Below, piece after piece: positions 1-8,491 of a stretch of DNA of 28,032 nt (position 1 is the stretch's first letter; every line of letters starts with the position of its first letter). Location of the stretch: NCBI GenBank assembly GCA_035632095.1, contig DASQHM010000147.1:1-28032 (forward strand), read 5' to 3'. This stretch comes from DASQHM01 sp035632095. GTDB taxonomy: Bacteria; Pseudomonadota; Alphaproteobacteria; Ferrovibrionales; Ferrovibrionaceae. The notes below the pieces were generated by a model, which was given only the letters and a program-made list of their open reading frames with translations, ran no database searches and was not told the DNA's origin. Position numbers and translations under genes: made by a program.

Positions 1-4
1 ACCT

Positions 5-46
5 GCCCGCGGTCTGGCGCCGCGGGCCGCCGCCCCCTCAAGGGGG
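5..46. repeat. two hairpins downstream of carA
   Basis: Two inverted repeats lie side by side past the 3' end of carA. The first has perfect 8-bp arms, GCCCGCGG (5-12) and CCGCGGGC (20-27), around a 7-nt loop. The second has 6-bp arms, CCCCCT (33-38) and AGGGGG (41-46). Neither is followed by a T-run on the minus strand, so they are at most weak or Rho-assisted terminator elements for carA. G/C-rich dyads like these are common in intergenic DNA of high-GC alphaproteobacteria. I see no gene in 1-106. Confidence 0.4.
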
Positions 47-106
47 GAGGAGCGATCGACTGTAGTCTGTCCTGCGCAGCGACGTGAACGTCCAAGAACT
101 GTGACA

Positions 107-1279
107 TCAACGCCGCTCCATCAACGCGACAAAGCGCTCGAAGAGATAATGACTGTCCTGCGGCCCCGGCGATGCTTCCGGGTGGTATTGCACCGAGAAG
201 ACCGGCCGATCGACGAGACGCAGACCTTCGTTCGATCCGTCGAACAGCGACGTGTGCGTAAGCTCGACCGATGCGGGCAGGCTTTCGGGCACCACTTGGA
301 AACCGTGATTCTGGCTGGTGATCTCGACCTTCGCGGTGGCGAGATCCTTCACCGGATGATTGGCGCCGCGATGTCCGCGCGCCATTTTTTCCGTGCGCCC
401 GCCGAGCGCCAGCGCCAGCATCTGATGGCCGAGACAGATTCCGAACACCGGAATGCGCGCCGCGAGCAGCGCCTTGATGGCCGGCACGGCGTATTTGCCG
501 GTGGCCGCCGGATCGCCCGGACCATTCGACAGGAAGACGCCGTCCGGCTTATGGCCGAGGATGTCCTCGGCCGTCGCGGTCGCCGGCACGACCGTGACCC
601 GGCAACCGGCCGCGGCGAGGCAGCGGAGTATGTTCCGCTTCACGCCGTAGTCGACGGCAACCACATGAAAGCGCGGCGCAGTCATTCGGCCGTAGCCCCG
701 GCCGAGCGCCCACGTGCTTTCATCCCACATGTAGGTCTGGCGGCAGGTCACGTCTTTCGCCAGATCCATGCCTTCGAGGCCCGGCCAGTCGCGCGACTTG
801 GCATGCAGCGCGTCGAGATCGAACTGCCCGTCCGGCGCATGGGCCACCACGCCGTTCGGCGCGCCGAGATCGCGGATGCGGCGGGTCAGGCGCCGGGTGT
901 CGATGCCCGCCAGTCCAATCAGGTTGCGGGTCTTGAGCCAAGCATCCAGGTGGCGCGTTGCCCGCCAGTTGGCAGGCTCGCTGATGTCGCAGGCGATCAC
1001 CAGGCCGCGCGCGGCGATATTGACGGTTTCGATGTCCTCGTCGTTGGCGCCGACGTTGCCGATGTGCGGAAACGTGAAGGTGATGATCTGTCCGGCGTAG
1101 GAGGGATCGGTGAGTATCTCCTGGTAGCCGGTCATGGAGGTGTTGAAGCACACCTCGCCCACGGCGCTGCCAATCGCGCCGACGCCGCGGCCCCAATAGA
1201 CGGTCCCGTCGGCGAGCATCAGCGCCGCGGTCGCCCCTGTCGTGGGGGGCGCGGCGAATCTCGATTTCGAGTCGCGCAT
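107..1279 (-). CDS. carA: Carbamoyl-phosphate synthase small subunit (glutamine amidotransferase)
   Basis: This 390-aa protein is the small subunit of carbamoyl-phosphate synthase. It hydrolyses glutamine and channels ammonia to the large subunit CarB, which makes carbamoyl phosphate for arginine and pyrimidine synthesis in the cytoplasm. The N-terminal CPSase small-chain domain covers about residues 18-190 and includes the signature MTGYQEILTDPSY. The class I glutamine amidotransferase domain follows. Its nucleophile elbow GICLGHQ puts the catalytic Cys at 282, and YHPEASPGPQD supplies His366 and Glu368, so the triad is complete. The length is normal for the family. The ATG at 1279 has GGGAG about 9 nt upstream. 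carB is not in the window; on the minus strand it would lie beyond the left edge. The gene diverges from yqeY, an arrangement common in alphaproteobacteria. Confidence 0.97.
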   Translation of the reverse strand: MRDSKSRFAAPPTTGATAALMLADGTVYWGRGVGAIGSAVGEVCFNTSMTGYQEILTDPSYAGQIITFTFPHIGNVGANDEDIETVNIAARGLVIACDISEPANWRATRHLDAWLKTRNLIGLAGIDTRRLTRRIRDLGAPNGVVAHAPDGQFDLDALHAKSRDWPGLEGMDLAKDVTCRQTYMWDESTWALGRGYGRMTAPRFHVVAVDYGVKRNILRCLAAAGCRVTVVPATATAEDILGHKPDGVFLSNGPGDPAATGKYAVPAIKALLAARIPVFGICLGHQMLALALGGRTEKMARGHRGANHPVKDLATAKVEITSQNHGFQVVPESLPASVELTHTSLFDGSNEGLRLVDRPVFSVQYHPEASPGPQDSHYLFERFVALMERR

Positions 1280-1344
1280 CTGAGGGGCTCCCGGCCGGGC
1301 GATGCCGCAATGAACTGGGGCTGCCGCGGCGCAAATCGCTGCGG

Positions 1345-1373
1345 AACATAAGCAAATGGCCCGGCAGCGTCAA
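1345..1373 (-). promoter_or_regulatory. sigma70-type promoter of carA
   Basis: On the minus strand a -35 box TTGACG (1368-1373) and a -10 box TATGTT (1345-1350) are separated by exactly 17 bp, close to the housekeeping consensus. Transcription would start near 1338 and leave a leader of about 60 nt before the carA ATG. I see no attenuator or riboswitch in that leader. Confidence 0.6.
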
Positions 1374-1391
1374 GCGGCGCCGGTGCGCAAA

Positions 1392-1419
1392 TTGTCGCGA
1401 TATTTCAAACGGTTATGCA
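1392..1419 (+). promoter_or_regulatory. possible promoter of the yqeY-dnaG unit
   Basis: TTGTCG (1392-1397) and TATGCA (1414-1419) are 16 bp apart, about 75 bp upstream of the yqeY start. The match to the sigma70 consensus is moderate. It is the best plus-strand candidate in the 213-bp region between carA and yqeY. Confidence 0.35.
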
Positions 1420-1492
1420 ATTTTCTCATTGCCCCCGCAAAGGCTTTGCGATAGGGTTTCGCCTTTCCTGAACGGCCGACTCGCGAGGAACG

Positions 1493-1948
1493 ATGCTGCG
1501 CGCACGCCTGACTGAGGCTTTGAAGGATGCAATGAAGGCGCGGGATCAGCGCCGCGTTTCCGCGCTCCGATTGATCCTGGCCAAGCTCAAAGACCAGGAT
1601 ATCGCCGCGCGCTCCGCCGAGAGCCGCGAGGGCATCGACGACGAGCGCATCCTGCAAATGCTGCAGTCGATGGTGAAGCAACGTCGTGAATCGATAGAGC
1701 TTTTCCTGAAGGGTGGACGCCTCGATCTGGTGCAACAGGAAGAGGGCGAGATCGCCGTCATCGAGAGTTTCCTGCCGAAGCAGCTCGGCGAAAGCGACAT
1801 TGCCGCGGCGGCCAAGGCGATGATCGGCGAACTCGGCGCGACATCGGTCAAGGATATGGGCAAAGTGATGGCCGCGTTGAAAGGCCGCTTTGCCGGACAG
1901 ATGGATTTCACCAAAGCGGCCGCGGTGGTGAAACAGCTCTTGGCCTAG
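1493..1948 (+). CDS. yqeY: GatB/YqeY domain-containing protein
   Basis: This 151-aa protein belongs to the stand-alone YqeY family, related to the tail domain of the GatB subunit of Asp/Glu-tRNA amidotransferase. Family members are small helical cytoplasmic proteins thought to bind tRNA, but the exact role is not settled. The N-terminal segment LTEALKDAMKARDQRRVSAL, a central acidic region, and the C-terminal stretch with VKDMGKVMAALKGRFAGQMD are typical of the family, and the length is normal. The ATG at 1493 has a GAGGA ribosome-binding site about 5 nt upstream. The stop is 23 bp before dnaG, so the two are probably co-transcribed; yqeY directly before dnaG is a conserved alphaproteobacterial order. 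Confidence 0.93.
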   Translation: MLRARLTEALKDAMKARDQRRVSALRLILAKLKDQDIAARSAESREGIDDERILQMLQSMVKQRRESIELFLKGGRLDLVQQEEGEIAVIESFLPKQLGESDIAAAAKAMIGELGATSVKDMGKVMAALKGRFAGQMDFTKAAAVVKQLLA

Positions 1949-1971
1949 GGCCGATCAAGGGAGACTAGCGC

Positions 1972-3879
1972 ATGGCGTTTCCGCCGCGCTTCCTTGACGA
2001 ATTGCGCCAACGAACATCGCTGGCCGGCGTGGTCGGCCGCCGCGTGCGGCTGATCAAGCGCGGCCGCGAACATGTCGGCCTGTGTCCGTTCCACAACGAG
2101 AAGTCGCCGTCCTTCACCTTGAGCGAGGACAAGGGTTTCTTCCACTGCTTCGGCTGCGGTGCGCACGGCGATGCCATCGAGTTCGTGCGCCGAAGCGAAG
2201 GCCTGAGCTTTCCCGAGGCGGTCGAGCGCCTAGCGCAGGAAGCCGGATTGCCGTTGCCGGAATTCGAACCCGGCCAGCGCGAAGCCGCCGAGCGGCAGGC
2301 ATCGCTGCAGCAGGTCGTGGAAGTCTGCGCCGCGTGGTTCGAGCAGCAGCTCGCTGGTGCCGCGGGCTCCCGCGCCCGGCGCTATCTCGAGGAGCGCGGC
2401 TTGAGCGCGGAAACGATCTCTCGTTTTCGCCTTGGCTACGCGCCGGACGGCCGCAGCGCATTGAAACAGGCCATGCTGGCGCGCGGCATCACCGAGGCGG
2501 CGCTGGTGGAAGCGGGCATGCTGATCCGGCCGGAAGAGACGGACGAAGGCGGCGCGCGGGCCACCTATGACCGCTTTCGCGATCGCATTACGTTTCCCAT
2601 CGCCGATGCGCGCGGGCGCGTCATCGCCTTCGGCGCGCGCGCCATGGGCGACGTCAAGCCGAAGTATCTGAACTCGCCGGACACGCCGCTCTTTCACAAG
2701 GGCCGCGTCCTCTACAATCTCGGTCTCGCGCGCGAGGCGGCCCGGGCCGACGGGCGGCTGGTGGTAGCTGAAGGGTATATGGACGTCATTGCGCTCGGTC
2801 AGGCCGGCATCGGCCATGCCGTGGCGCCGCTCGGCACCGCCTTGACCGAGGAGCAGATCGCCCTGCTGTGGCGTCTGGTGCCCGAGCCGATCCTCTGCTT
2901 CGACGGCGACGCTGCTGGCTTGCGTGCCGCCTGGCGGGCGGCCGAGCGCTGCCTGCCGTTGCTGAAGCCCGGCCACTCGCTCCGCTTTGCCCTGCTGCCC
3001 GCCGGCGAAGACCCGGATTCGCTGGTCAAGTCGCGCGGCAAGATCGCGGTCGAGGACGTGCTCGCGGCGGCTCTACCGCTTGCCGAGTTGATCTGGCGGT
3101 CCAATACCGCCGACCGGGCTTTGGATACGCCCGAGCGCCGCGCCGCGCTCCAGCAAGACCTCGGCGAATTGACCCGCACCATCGCCGACGAGACGGTGCG
3201 CGGTTACTACCGGCAATGGTTCCGCGATCGTCTGCAGCGCGCCTTCGAGGACAGGCCGCCGGGGGCGGCGCAAGGCAGGCCGGGCGAGCGCCCCGAAGAC
3301 CGTTCAGGCAGGCGGCCGGGCGCTCCGTTCAGGCCGGATCAATCGCTCCGGGGCCTGCGCCAGCCCTCGCCGCTGGCCGACTTCCGGGCGTTACGAGAGC
3401 GTTTACTATTGGCACTAATTATCAACCATCCCGTGCTATTGCATCGGTATGGCGAGGCTTTCGAGCGGTTGGACTTGGCCAGTGGCGCGCTTGACAGGCT
3501 CCGGAGCGCCATACTACATGAGGCGGCGCGCAATCCGGACCTTGACACGGACGGTCTTCGACGCCACCTCAACGAATTGGGCCTTGGTGAGCAGGCGGAA
3601 GGCGTGGCGGGTCGGAAAGCCACGGAATTGCACTGGTTTGCCCGGCCCGATGCCCCGATGGACGCGGCGGAAAAGGGCCTGCGTCAAAACCTCGCGCGGC
3701 ATCGCCAGGATGCCTTGCGGGCCGAATTGAAGGCTGAGGAGGCGGCGCTGGGGCAAGATCTGACAGAGGAACGGCTGCTGCGGGTTCAGGCGCTCAAGGC
3801 CCAAATTCAATCGGGCGAGGGCGACGAGGCGGATTTGGAAGGGTTCGGCGCCGCGTCTGGGCAAGAGGCGGCGCCATAG
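1972..3879 (+). CDS. dnaG: DNA primase
   Basis: This 635-aa DNA primase synthesises RNA primers at the replication fork and works with the replicative helicase DnaB. The N-terminal CHC2 zinc finger is intact, with Cys38, His41, Cys59 and Cys62 as ligands. The catalytic core follows; its Toprim domain has the conserved Glu267 in VVAEGYMDV and the acidic pair in CFDGDAAG (Asp311 and Asp313). After about residue 420 comes a proline- and arginine-rich linker, then a helical C-terminal region (about 465-620) that corresponds to the DnaB-binding domain and is poorly conserved, as usual. The ATG at 1972 has AAGGGAG 8 nt upstream. A strong hairpin begins 10 bp after the stop, before rpoD. Gene order and length are those of ordinary alphaproteobacterial primases. 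Confidence 0.97.
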   Translation: MAFPPRFLDELRQRTSLAGVVGRRVRLIKRGREHVGLCPFHNEKSPSFTLSEDKGFFHCFGCGAHGDAIEFVRRSEGLSFPEAVERLAQEAGLPLPEFEPGQREAAERQASLQQVVEVCAAWFEQQLAGAAGSRARRYLEERGLSAETISRFRLGYAPDGRSALKQAMLARGITEAALVEAGMLIRPEETDEGGARATYDRFRDRITFPIADARGRVIAFGARAMGDVKPKYLNSPDTPLFHKGRVLYNLGLAREAARADGRLVVAEGYMDVIALGQAGIGHAVAPLGTALTEEQIALLWRLVPEPILCFDGDAAGLRAAWRAAERCLPLLKPGHSLRFALLPAGEDPDSLVKSRGKIAVEDVLAAALPLAELIWRSNTADRALDTPERRAALQQDLGELTRTIADETVRGYYRQWFRDRLQRAFEDRPPGAAQGRPGERPEDRSGRRPGAPFRPDQSLRGLRQPSPLADFRALRERLLLALIINHPVLLHRYGEAFERLDLASGALDRLRSAILHEAARNPDLDTDGLRRHLNELGLGEQAEGVAGRKATELHWFARPDAPMDAAEKGLRQNLARHRQDALRAELKAEEAALGQDLTEERLLRVQALKAQIQSGEGDEADLEGFGAASGQEAAP

Positions 3880-3888
3880 CGAATTCAG

Positions 3889-3913
3889 GGGGTGGCCCGG
3901 CGCGGGCCGCCCC
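3889..3913 (+). terminator. GC-rich hairpin between dnaG and rpoD
   Basis: Two 11-nt arms, 3889-3899 (GGGGTGGCCCG) and 3903-3913 (CGGGCCGCCCC), pair with a single G-T wobble around a 3-nt loop. The hairpin starts 10 bp after the dnaG stop. The following bases (TCGATGTTGTTTG) are only partly T-rich, so this is an imperfect intrinsic terminator or attenuator that may set the ratio of primase to sigma factor. The remaining roughly 100 bp before rpoD should hold its own promoter, but I could not find a convincing one. Confidence 0.5.
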
Positions 3914-4013
3914 TCGATGTTGTTTGCGGACTTGAATGGGGTTGATCGCTGTTAGCAATAGGTCCTTCGGGGCGTTGAGGGCCGATTGGTCGGCGACCGG
4001 GAGCGGGAACGAT

Positions 4014-5984
<1,971 letters not shown>

Positions 5985-6089
5985 ACCAGAGAACAGACGA
6001 CAGATGTCGGACGTCAGAAGCGTGAGCCGCCATCATTGCGGCACGCCGGCCTGCATCCGTCATCTGTCCTCTGACATCTGTCTTCTGGA
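5985..6089. repeat. 105-bp dyad of heptamer repeats between rpoD and the tRNA
   Basis: The element starts at the base after the rpoD stop. The left arm (5985-6019) reads as five consecutive 7-mers of the form GWCAGAN; 5999-6005 and 6013-6019 fit exactly. The right arm (6055-6089) reads as five 7-mers of the complementary form NTCTGWC; 6062-6068, 6069-6075 and 6076-6082 fit exactly. The arms are in perfect register about a centre at 6037: 25 of 35 positions pair, counting wobbles, with no gaps. The 35-bp core holds a smaller hairpin, GCCGC (6026-6030) with GCGGC (6038-6042). As RNA this would form a long stem behind rpoD, possibly acting as terminator or 3'-end stabiliser. It looks like a dispersed intergenic repeat. 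No open reading frame is involved. Confidence 0.75.
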
Positions 6090-6091
6090 CC

Positions 6092-6167
6092 GGGCCTGTA
6101 GTTCAGCGGTCAGAACTCGCCGCTCATAACGGCGTTGTCGCAGGTTCGAATCCTGCCGGGCCCACCA
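6092..6167 (+). tRNA. tRNA with CAU anticodon, probably tRNA-Ile2
   Basis: A complete 76-nt cloverleaf with an encoded CCA. The acceptor GGGCCTG (6092-6098) pairs with CGGGCCC (6157-6163), with one T-G wobble. The D-stem is GTTC/GAAC, the anticodon stem CGCCG/CGGCG, and the loop CTCATAA gives anticodon CAT at 6125-6127. The T-arm GCAGG-TTCGAAT-CCTGC is perfect. A CAU anticodon can be initiator Met, elongator Met or Ile2, whose C34 is changed to lysidine by TilS. The normal G1-C72 pair and lack of three G-C pairs next to the loop argue against initiator. The C4-G69 and C5-G68 pairs are reported TilS determinants in E. coli tRNA-Ile2 and favour Ile2 over elongator Met. Confidence 0.95.
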
Positions 6168-6213
6168 GTCTTCGCTCGCGCGAACCGAGGCGCAGCAGGC
6201 CACTACTCGGTGG

Positions 6214-6975
6214 CTAGGGCCTGATGATCTGCCACTGACCGCTCTTGCGGATCCAAAATTGCCCGGACTCAAGCGCCGGAATGCCCTTGACGACCGCCTC
6301 GTTGTCGACCCGGATCGGCGCCGATCCGTCGGCGCGCCGCACGACGAACAGGCGATGGTCGTAGAAGCTCTCGACGGTGAGATCCGCCGGCAGAGGCTGT
6401 ACGGTGCCCCCTTTCAGCGGCTCGGCGAAATCGTCTTTCGAGATCGGGCCGATATAAGGCGCCATGTCGTCGGCAAAGGCCTTGTACTGACGCATGATCG
6501 TCTCAAGGTCACCCTTGTCGAAAGCCGCGTGAAGCGCGCCAACGGCTGCTAGTAAAGACTGATTGTCCCCGGTCCATTGCTCGGCATCGAGCCAGCCCCA
6601 GCGCGGGACGTCCTTGAGCTGCAGCTTGTACTCGGTTGCGCCGGCACCGGCTATTTCGCCGTCGAAGAGGTGCGGCTCGTCGATGGTTTTGACGATGACA
6701 ACGCGGGTGGAGCCGCCGTCCTTGGATCGGGTCTCGACGGCAATCGAATTCTCGCCATCGATCAGCCATTGGCCGACGCCGATGCTATCGGTCGCCGAAC
6801 CGCCGTCGCGCGTTGGCACAAACCGGTATACCGGCACGCCGTTAATGCGGATCACGCCTTGCGACTTGCTGTGGATGACGTTGACCGCAACGTTGGGCGG
6901 ATCGCCGGCCGATGCCGCAGCAGCGAAGCCGGTCAGGCTCGCCAGCAGGGCAAGACACATGAGGAACGATTTCAT
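6214..6975 (-). CDS. Exported protein of unknown function
   Basis: I do not recognise this 253-aa protein. It starts with a clear Sec signal peptide: MKSF, a hydrophobic core LMCLALLASLTGFAAAA, and a likely signal-peptidase I site after ASA near residue 23, so it should be periplasmic. The mature N-terminal half (about 28-120) is rich in short strand-like segments (INGVPVYRF, NSIAVETRS, TRVVIVKTI) and looks like a beta-sandwich. Residues of about 140-175 look helical (LLAAVGALHAAFDKGDLETI), followed by a C-terminal region ending FWIRKSGQWQIIRP. No catalytic motif stands out. The start is well supported: GGGAGGA lies 7 nt upstream of the ATG at 6975. It is convergent with the tRNA and probably transcribed alone. 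Confidence 0.85.
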   Translation of the reverse strand: MKSFLMCLALLASLTGFAAAASAGDPPNVAVNVIHSKSQGVIRINGVPVYRFVPTRDGGSATDSIGVGQWLIDGENSIAVETRSKDGGSTRVVIVKTIDEPHLFDGEIAGAGATEYKLQLKDVPRWGWLDAEQWTGDNQSLLAAVGALHAAFDKGDLETIMRQYKAFADDMAPYIGPISKDDFAEPLKGGTVQPLPADLTVESFYDHRLFVVRRADGSAPIRVDNEAVVKGIPALESGQFWIRKSGQWQIIRP

Positions 6976-7290
6976 CCTATTCCTCCCGGATTCGGTGAAG
7001 TGCGCACGATTTTCGAATATGCGCAGCGCCCGTTGCGCAAGCTATTGCCGCGATGTCTTCATACTGGCACGCGACTGCGGCCCTGGCGATGATCATCAGC
7101 GGCTGGCGGACATTGCAGCCGCACCGAACCCTAAAAATCCAGTGTCCAGATTTGTCCGGGTCGGCCCATCAGCTTGACGGACGCGGGCCTCAGGGGGCGG
7201 GTTCGATCCCAAGGGAACGGTTGCGCCTATGCGGAAATGCGAAGGACCGGGAACTCGCACCGGTCCTTCGCCGCGCGACGCCGCGGGCGC
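6976..7290. other. 315-bp intergenic region
   Basis: This gap separates the start of the exported protein from the end of the SnoaL-like gene. It contains the SD of the exported gene, presumably its promoter (no clear -35/-10 pair found), and the hairpin at 7239-7271. Short frames crossing it have no SD and no recognisable protein. I see nothing else in it. Confidence 0.6.
7239..7271 (-). terminator. 12-bp perfect hairpin downstream of the SnoaL-like gene
   Basis: Perfect 12-nt arms, GCGAAGGACCGG (7239-7250) and CCGGTCCTTCGC (7260-7271), enclose a 9-nt loop. The hairpin begins 19 bp past the stop of the minus-strand gene. On that strand it is followed by ATTTCC, a short T-run, so this is a plausible but not classical intrinsic terminator. 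Confidence 0.55.
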
Positions 7291-7653
7291 TCAGGCCGGC
7301 ATCTGATCGATGAAACCGGTGACGGATTGCAGACGACCGTCGGCAATCACCGCGAAGTCTGTGCCTTTGACATAGGCATCGCGGTTGTCCGCGCCGAGCT
7401 CCCAAGAAAACCGCACGCGGTCCTTGAACGCGTCGATTTTTCCGCTCAGCCGGAAGCGCATGCCGCCAAAGCGCGATTGCGCGCCCGCGATCATGGCGTC
7501 GATGCCGGCCTGGCCGTCGCCCAGCATCATGGGATCCACGTAGCTTGCCGTCTCGGTAAACGTCTTGCCGACCAGCGCGCGGCGGCGCGCGCCGTCGGTT
7601 TCATTCCAGGTTGCGATGTAGCGATCGACCAGTTCGTTCAGATTTCCGCTCAT
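7291..7653 (-). CDS. SnoaL-like / NTF2-fold protein
   Basis: This 120-aa protein resembles the SnoaL-like branch of the NTF2 superfamily, small alpha+beta barrels used as isomerases, cyclases, hydrolases or ligand-binding proteins. Typical features are the N-terminal helix LNELVDRYIATWNETDGARRRAL, the segment TASYVDPM, the central AGIDAMIAGAQSRF, and a C-terminal strand region ending VTGFID. The substrate cannot be read from the sequence. Proteins of this type are often annotated only as nuclear transport factor 2 family. I chose the ATG at 7653 over one 13 codons upstream because AAGGAG sits about 8 nt before it and the extra residues are not part of the fold. The gene lies alone on the minus strand and ends in a perfect hairpin. 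Confidence 0.85.
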   Translation of the reverse strand: MSGNLNELVDRYIATWNETDGARRRALVGKTFTETASYVDPMMLGDGQAGIDAMIAGAQSRFGGMRFRLSGKIDAFKDRVRFSWELGADNRDAYVKGTDFAVIADGRLQSVTGFIDQMPA

Positions 7654-7799
7654 AGCATTCTCCTTCGCTCTATGGTTCGGCGTTTGCGGCATCGATGCCG
7701 TTCGCCCGAACGCATCATCCGGCGTTCGCCGGTGCGCCGTCGATTACATCGCAGGTAATTTTCGGCCGCAGGAGACCTTCGCGCGCGATGCGCCGGAGC

Positions 7800-8321
7800 T
7801 TAGGACTTGATCCGAAGCTGGCCCAGATAGTCGCGCTTGCCGATGGGCACGCCTTTCGAACGCAGGATGTCGTAGGCGGTCGTCGCGTGAAAATGGAAAT
7901 TCGGCAGCGAGAAAGACAACAGGAATCCTTCCGCCGTGAACGGTATCTTCCGATCGCGAAGCTGGAAGATCACGTCCCGGCCTTCGAGCGCGTTCACGTC
8001 TGCAGGCTTCAGCGCCTGAAGCGCCGCACGCGCGTCAGCCACGACCTTTTGCAAGGCCGCATAGTCGAGCGGCTCCGACGCTGCGGGCGGCAGGAACAAG
8101 CCTTTCTTTACGCCCTCGATCGCGCCGAAGGAATGATGCGCCACCGAGACTATCTGAAAGCGAAACGGCAGCATGTCCGGATAGAGCCGCGTTTCGACGA
8201 TCTCGTTCAGATCGATCTTGTTGTCGCGGCAATGGGCAAGACCCCGTTCCAGGGTGCCCGCAACGCCGCCGAGAGTTTGCAGGAAGCACGACACGCTCAG
8301 ATCGTAAAGTGAGGTTGGCAT
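7800..8321 (-). CDS. DUF1993 family protein
   Basis: This 173-aa protein matches the DUF1993 family as I remember it: a helical bundle related to the DinB/YfiT-like metal-dependent fold, of unknown biochemical role. Marks of the family are the N-terminal SLYDLSVSCFLQTLGGV, the middle LYPDMLPFRFQI followed by VAHHSFGAI, and the closing HATTAYDILRSKGVPIGKRDYLG, where a conserved His and the GKRDYLG motif sit. The length is usual for the family. The ATG at 8321 has only a weak SD (AAGGCG, about 11 nt upstream). It is not tightly linked to its neighbours: 146 bp separate it from the SnoaL-like start and 170 bp from the MATE gene, so it is probably monocistronic. Confidence 0.88.
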   Translation of the reverse strand: MPTSLYDLSVSCFLQTLGGVAGTLERGLAHCRDNKIDLNEIVETRLYPDMLPFRFQIVSVAHHSFGAIEGVKKGLFLPPAASEPLDYAALQKVVADARAALQALKPADVNALEGRDVIFQLRDRKIPFTAEGFLLSFSLPNFHFHATTAYDILRSKGVPIGKRDYLGQLRIKS

Positions 8322-8491
8322 GGCTTGCGTCGCCTTTTGGTTCGCGCACGCGCGATTGTGCCGACTCGGGGTGTTGGGGGGATATGCCAGTGCGGTTCCG
8401 AGCGAAGCGATGTTACCGGATACCGCTTATCGATCAACGGGGCTTCGATGCGGCCGGCCGCCGATGGCGCGGAACCTCGATCCGGCCCGCT

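Noticed and set aside
101..1351. Long plus-strand open frame (416 codons) opposite carA
   Set aside because: It is fully antisense to an unmistakable carA, encodes an Arg/His-rich sequence with no recognisable domain and has no SD. In high-GC DNA the strand opposite a real gene often lacks stops.
3936..4013. Upstream ATG of rpoD at 3936
   Set aside because: It would add 26 residues unlike known RpoD N-termini; the start at 4014 gives the usual beginning and length.
6092..6167. tRNA as an integration site for a genomic island
   Set aside because: No integrase, no direct repeat of the tRNA 3' end, and no change of gene style after it within the window.
6199..6214. GCCAC / GTGGC repeat at the end of the exported-protein gene
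   Set aside because: Five-bp arms overlapping the stop codon with no T-run; within chance expectation.
7195..7212. T-arm-like string GGGTTCGATCCC suggesting a tRNA remnant
   Set aside because: The stem would not pair beyond three bases, and no acceptor, D- or anticodon arm can be built around it.
7053..7313. Small plus-strand frame (86 codons) in the 315-bp gap
   Set aside because: No SD and no similarity I recognise. It runs through the terminator hairpin and into the end of the SnoaL-like gene.
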